Below, one piece after another: positions 5,433 through 6,032 of a DNA stretch of 6,032 nucleotides (positions are counted from its first letter, which is position 1; the number at the start of each line of letters is the position of its first letter). The position numbers and the translations under genes are program-made. The notes under the pieces are model-generated. The model saw only the letters and a list, made by a program, of their open reading frames with translations, was not told where the DNA came from and searched no databases. The DNA is from TWA4 sp045121095 (GTDB taxonomy: Bacteria; Bacillota; Clostridia; Lachnospirales; Lachnospiraceae), in the NCBI GenBank assembly GCA_045121095.1, contig JBGVFN010000073.1, positions 1-6,032 on the forward strand. Reading direction: 5' to 3'.

Positions 5433-5561
5433 TGAGAGCTATGAATCTACAAAGATTTAAAGATAATATCTATAAATACGTAGAAAAATATGGAAAAATA
5501 CGTGGAAGAGTATAAAAAACATCTGTCAATGTATTAAAAAAGTAGAGGTAAAAAGATTACA

Positions 5562-6032
5562 ATGCAAGTTATTAGTCAATTGGTTTTATTAATTATTGGT
5601 TTTGTGCTTCTTGTAAAGGGCGCTGACTGGTTTGTGGATGGTGTATCCGGTATTGCGGAGCGGTTTGGTATCCCTCAGCTGGTAATTGGTCTGACGATTG
5701 TAGCCATGGGTACCAGTGCACCGGAGGCGGCAGTTAGTATTACAGCAGCGCTGCAGGGAACGGCAGATATTACCATTGGTAATATTCTGGGCAGCAATAT
5801 TTTAAATATTCTGATTATTTTAGGTATTACATCAGTTATTACCAGTGTGGCAGTTCAGGAAAGTACCTTTAAGATTGAAATTCCCTTTGTCATTGCCATT
5901 ACCGTGGTACTTCTGGTCTTTGGTATGACCGGCGGAACCGTTACCCGTCTGGAAGGCGTAGGTCTGATTGCTTTATTTATCGGCTTCCTGGTTTACCTGT
6001 TCCGTATGGCCATGAGGGACAAGGATGATCAT
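5562..6032 (+). CDS. CaCA-family Na+/Ca2+ antiporter, N-terminal part (cut by window edge)
   Basis: This is the first 157 residues of an integral membrane exchanger, predicted to extrude Ca2+ (or K+/Na+) in exchange for Na+ or H+. The reading frame is open to the right edge. The N-terminal alpha-repeat of the CaCA superfamily is clear, with AMGTSAPEAAVSI at 48-60 (the G-T-S-x-P-E core with ion-binding E55) and GNILGSNILNI at 73-83. Hydrophobic segments lie at about 4-19, 38-62, 78-97, 105-121 and 132-149. The family resembles E. coli YrbG. The start is the ATG at 5562. The nearest Shine-Dalgarno, AGAGG at 5544-5548, is 13 bases away, which is long, so weak initiation is possible. The second alpha-repeat should lie beyond the window. 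It is divergent from a LysR gene that may regulate it. The transported ion is not determined. Confidence 0.88.
   Translation, partial: MQVISQLVLLIIGFVLLVKGADWFVDGVSGIAERFGIPQLVIGLTIVAMGTSAPEAAVSITAALQGTADITIGNILGSNILNILIILGITSVITSVAVQESTFKIEIPFVIAITVVLLVFGMTGGTVTRLEGVGLIALFIGFLVYLFRMAMRDKDDH

Larger units (their letters stand above)
5232..5561. other. Divergent LysR/antiporter intergenic region
   Basis: These 330 bases hold no convincing gene. The LysR-proximal part (5232-5360) is of mixed composition and carries four CGGAA pentamers in alternating orientation (5263, 5291 reversed, 5333, 5346 reversed), forming the inverted pairs GCGGAA/TTCCGC and ACGGAA/TTCCGT. From 5365 to 5560 it is very AT-rich, with three copies of ATCTATA (5394, 5424, 5468), a 12-bp palindrome and candidate promoters in both directions. 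The antiporter-proximal end has AGAGG at 5544-5548. Confidence 0.7.

Noticed and set aside
5413..5460. A 15-codon open frame beginning ATGAGAAGA in the LysR/antiporter intergenic region
   Set aside because: It is very short, has no Shine-Dalgarno, and lies within the repeat-rich presumed regulatory region.
5393..5477. ATCTATA repeats as a CRISPR array or mobile-element end
   Set aside because: Units are only 7-10 bases with unequal spacing (30 and 44 bases), with no spacers, cas genes, transposase or target duplication. A regulator-binding array fits better.

Overview
The window looks like ordinary chromosome from a low-to-mid GC, Gram-positive anaerobe, most likely a clostridium of the Lachnospiraceae type. 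That placement is inference. It rests on purine-rich Shine-Dalgarno sites, AT-rich promoter regions, an NhaC-family antiporter, the long form of a DUF815 AAA ATPase, and a LysR regulator resembling those annotated in clostridia as 'selenium metabolism-associated'. I saw no mobile element, CRISPR array, rRNA or tRNA.

Layout, left to right. The 5' end of an NhaC-type Na+/H+ antiporter gene (minus strand, cut by the left edge) is divergent from a MarR-family regulator (612-1046, +). The MarR gene ends at a strong hairpin terminator that probably also serves the convergent metal-dependent amidohydrolase gene (1118-1951, -). The amidohydrolase is divergent from a compact three-gene plus-strand cluster. 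The cluster holds a DUF815-type AAA+ ATPase (2214-3545), a uracil/hypoxanthine-DNA glycosylase-like protein (3539-4024, overlapping the ATPase gene by 7 bases) and an 88-residue acidic zinc-ribbon protein (4054-4320). It has a good sigma-A-type promoter whose -35/-10 spacer holds a perfect 13-bp palindrome. A LysR-family regulator (4317-5231, -) converges on the cluster with a 4-base stop-to-stop overlap and is divergent from a CaCA-family Na+/Ca2+ antiporter gene (5562 to the right edge, +). The 330-bp region between those two is rich in ATCTATA-type repeats and palindromes.

How the genes may work together. Two regulator/antiporter divergent pairs (MarR/NhaC and LysR/CaCA) frame the window and suggest that each regulator controls its divergent transporter, though this is inferred from position only. 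The central cluster joins a poorly characterised AAA+ ATPase to a base-excision repair-type glycosylase by translational overlap. This is the least explained part of the window and the best candidate for an undescribed functional link. No previously undescribed large system, such as a defence island, is evident.
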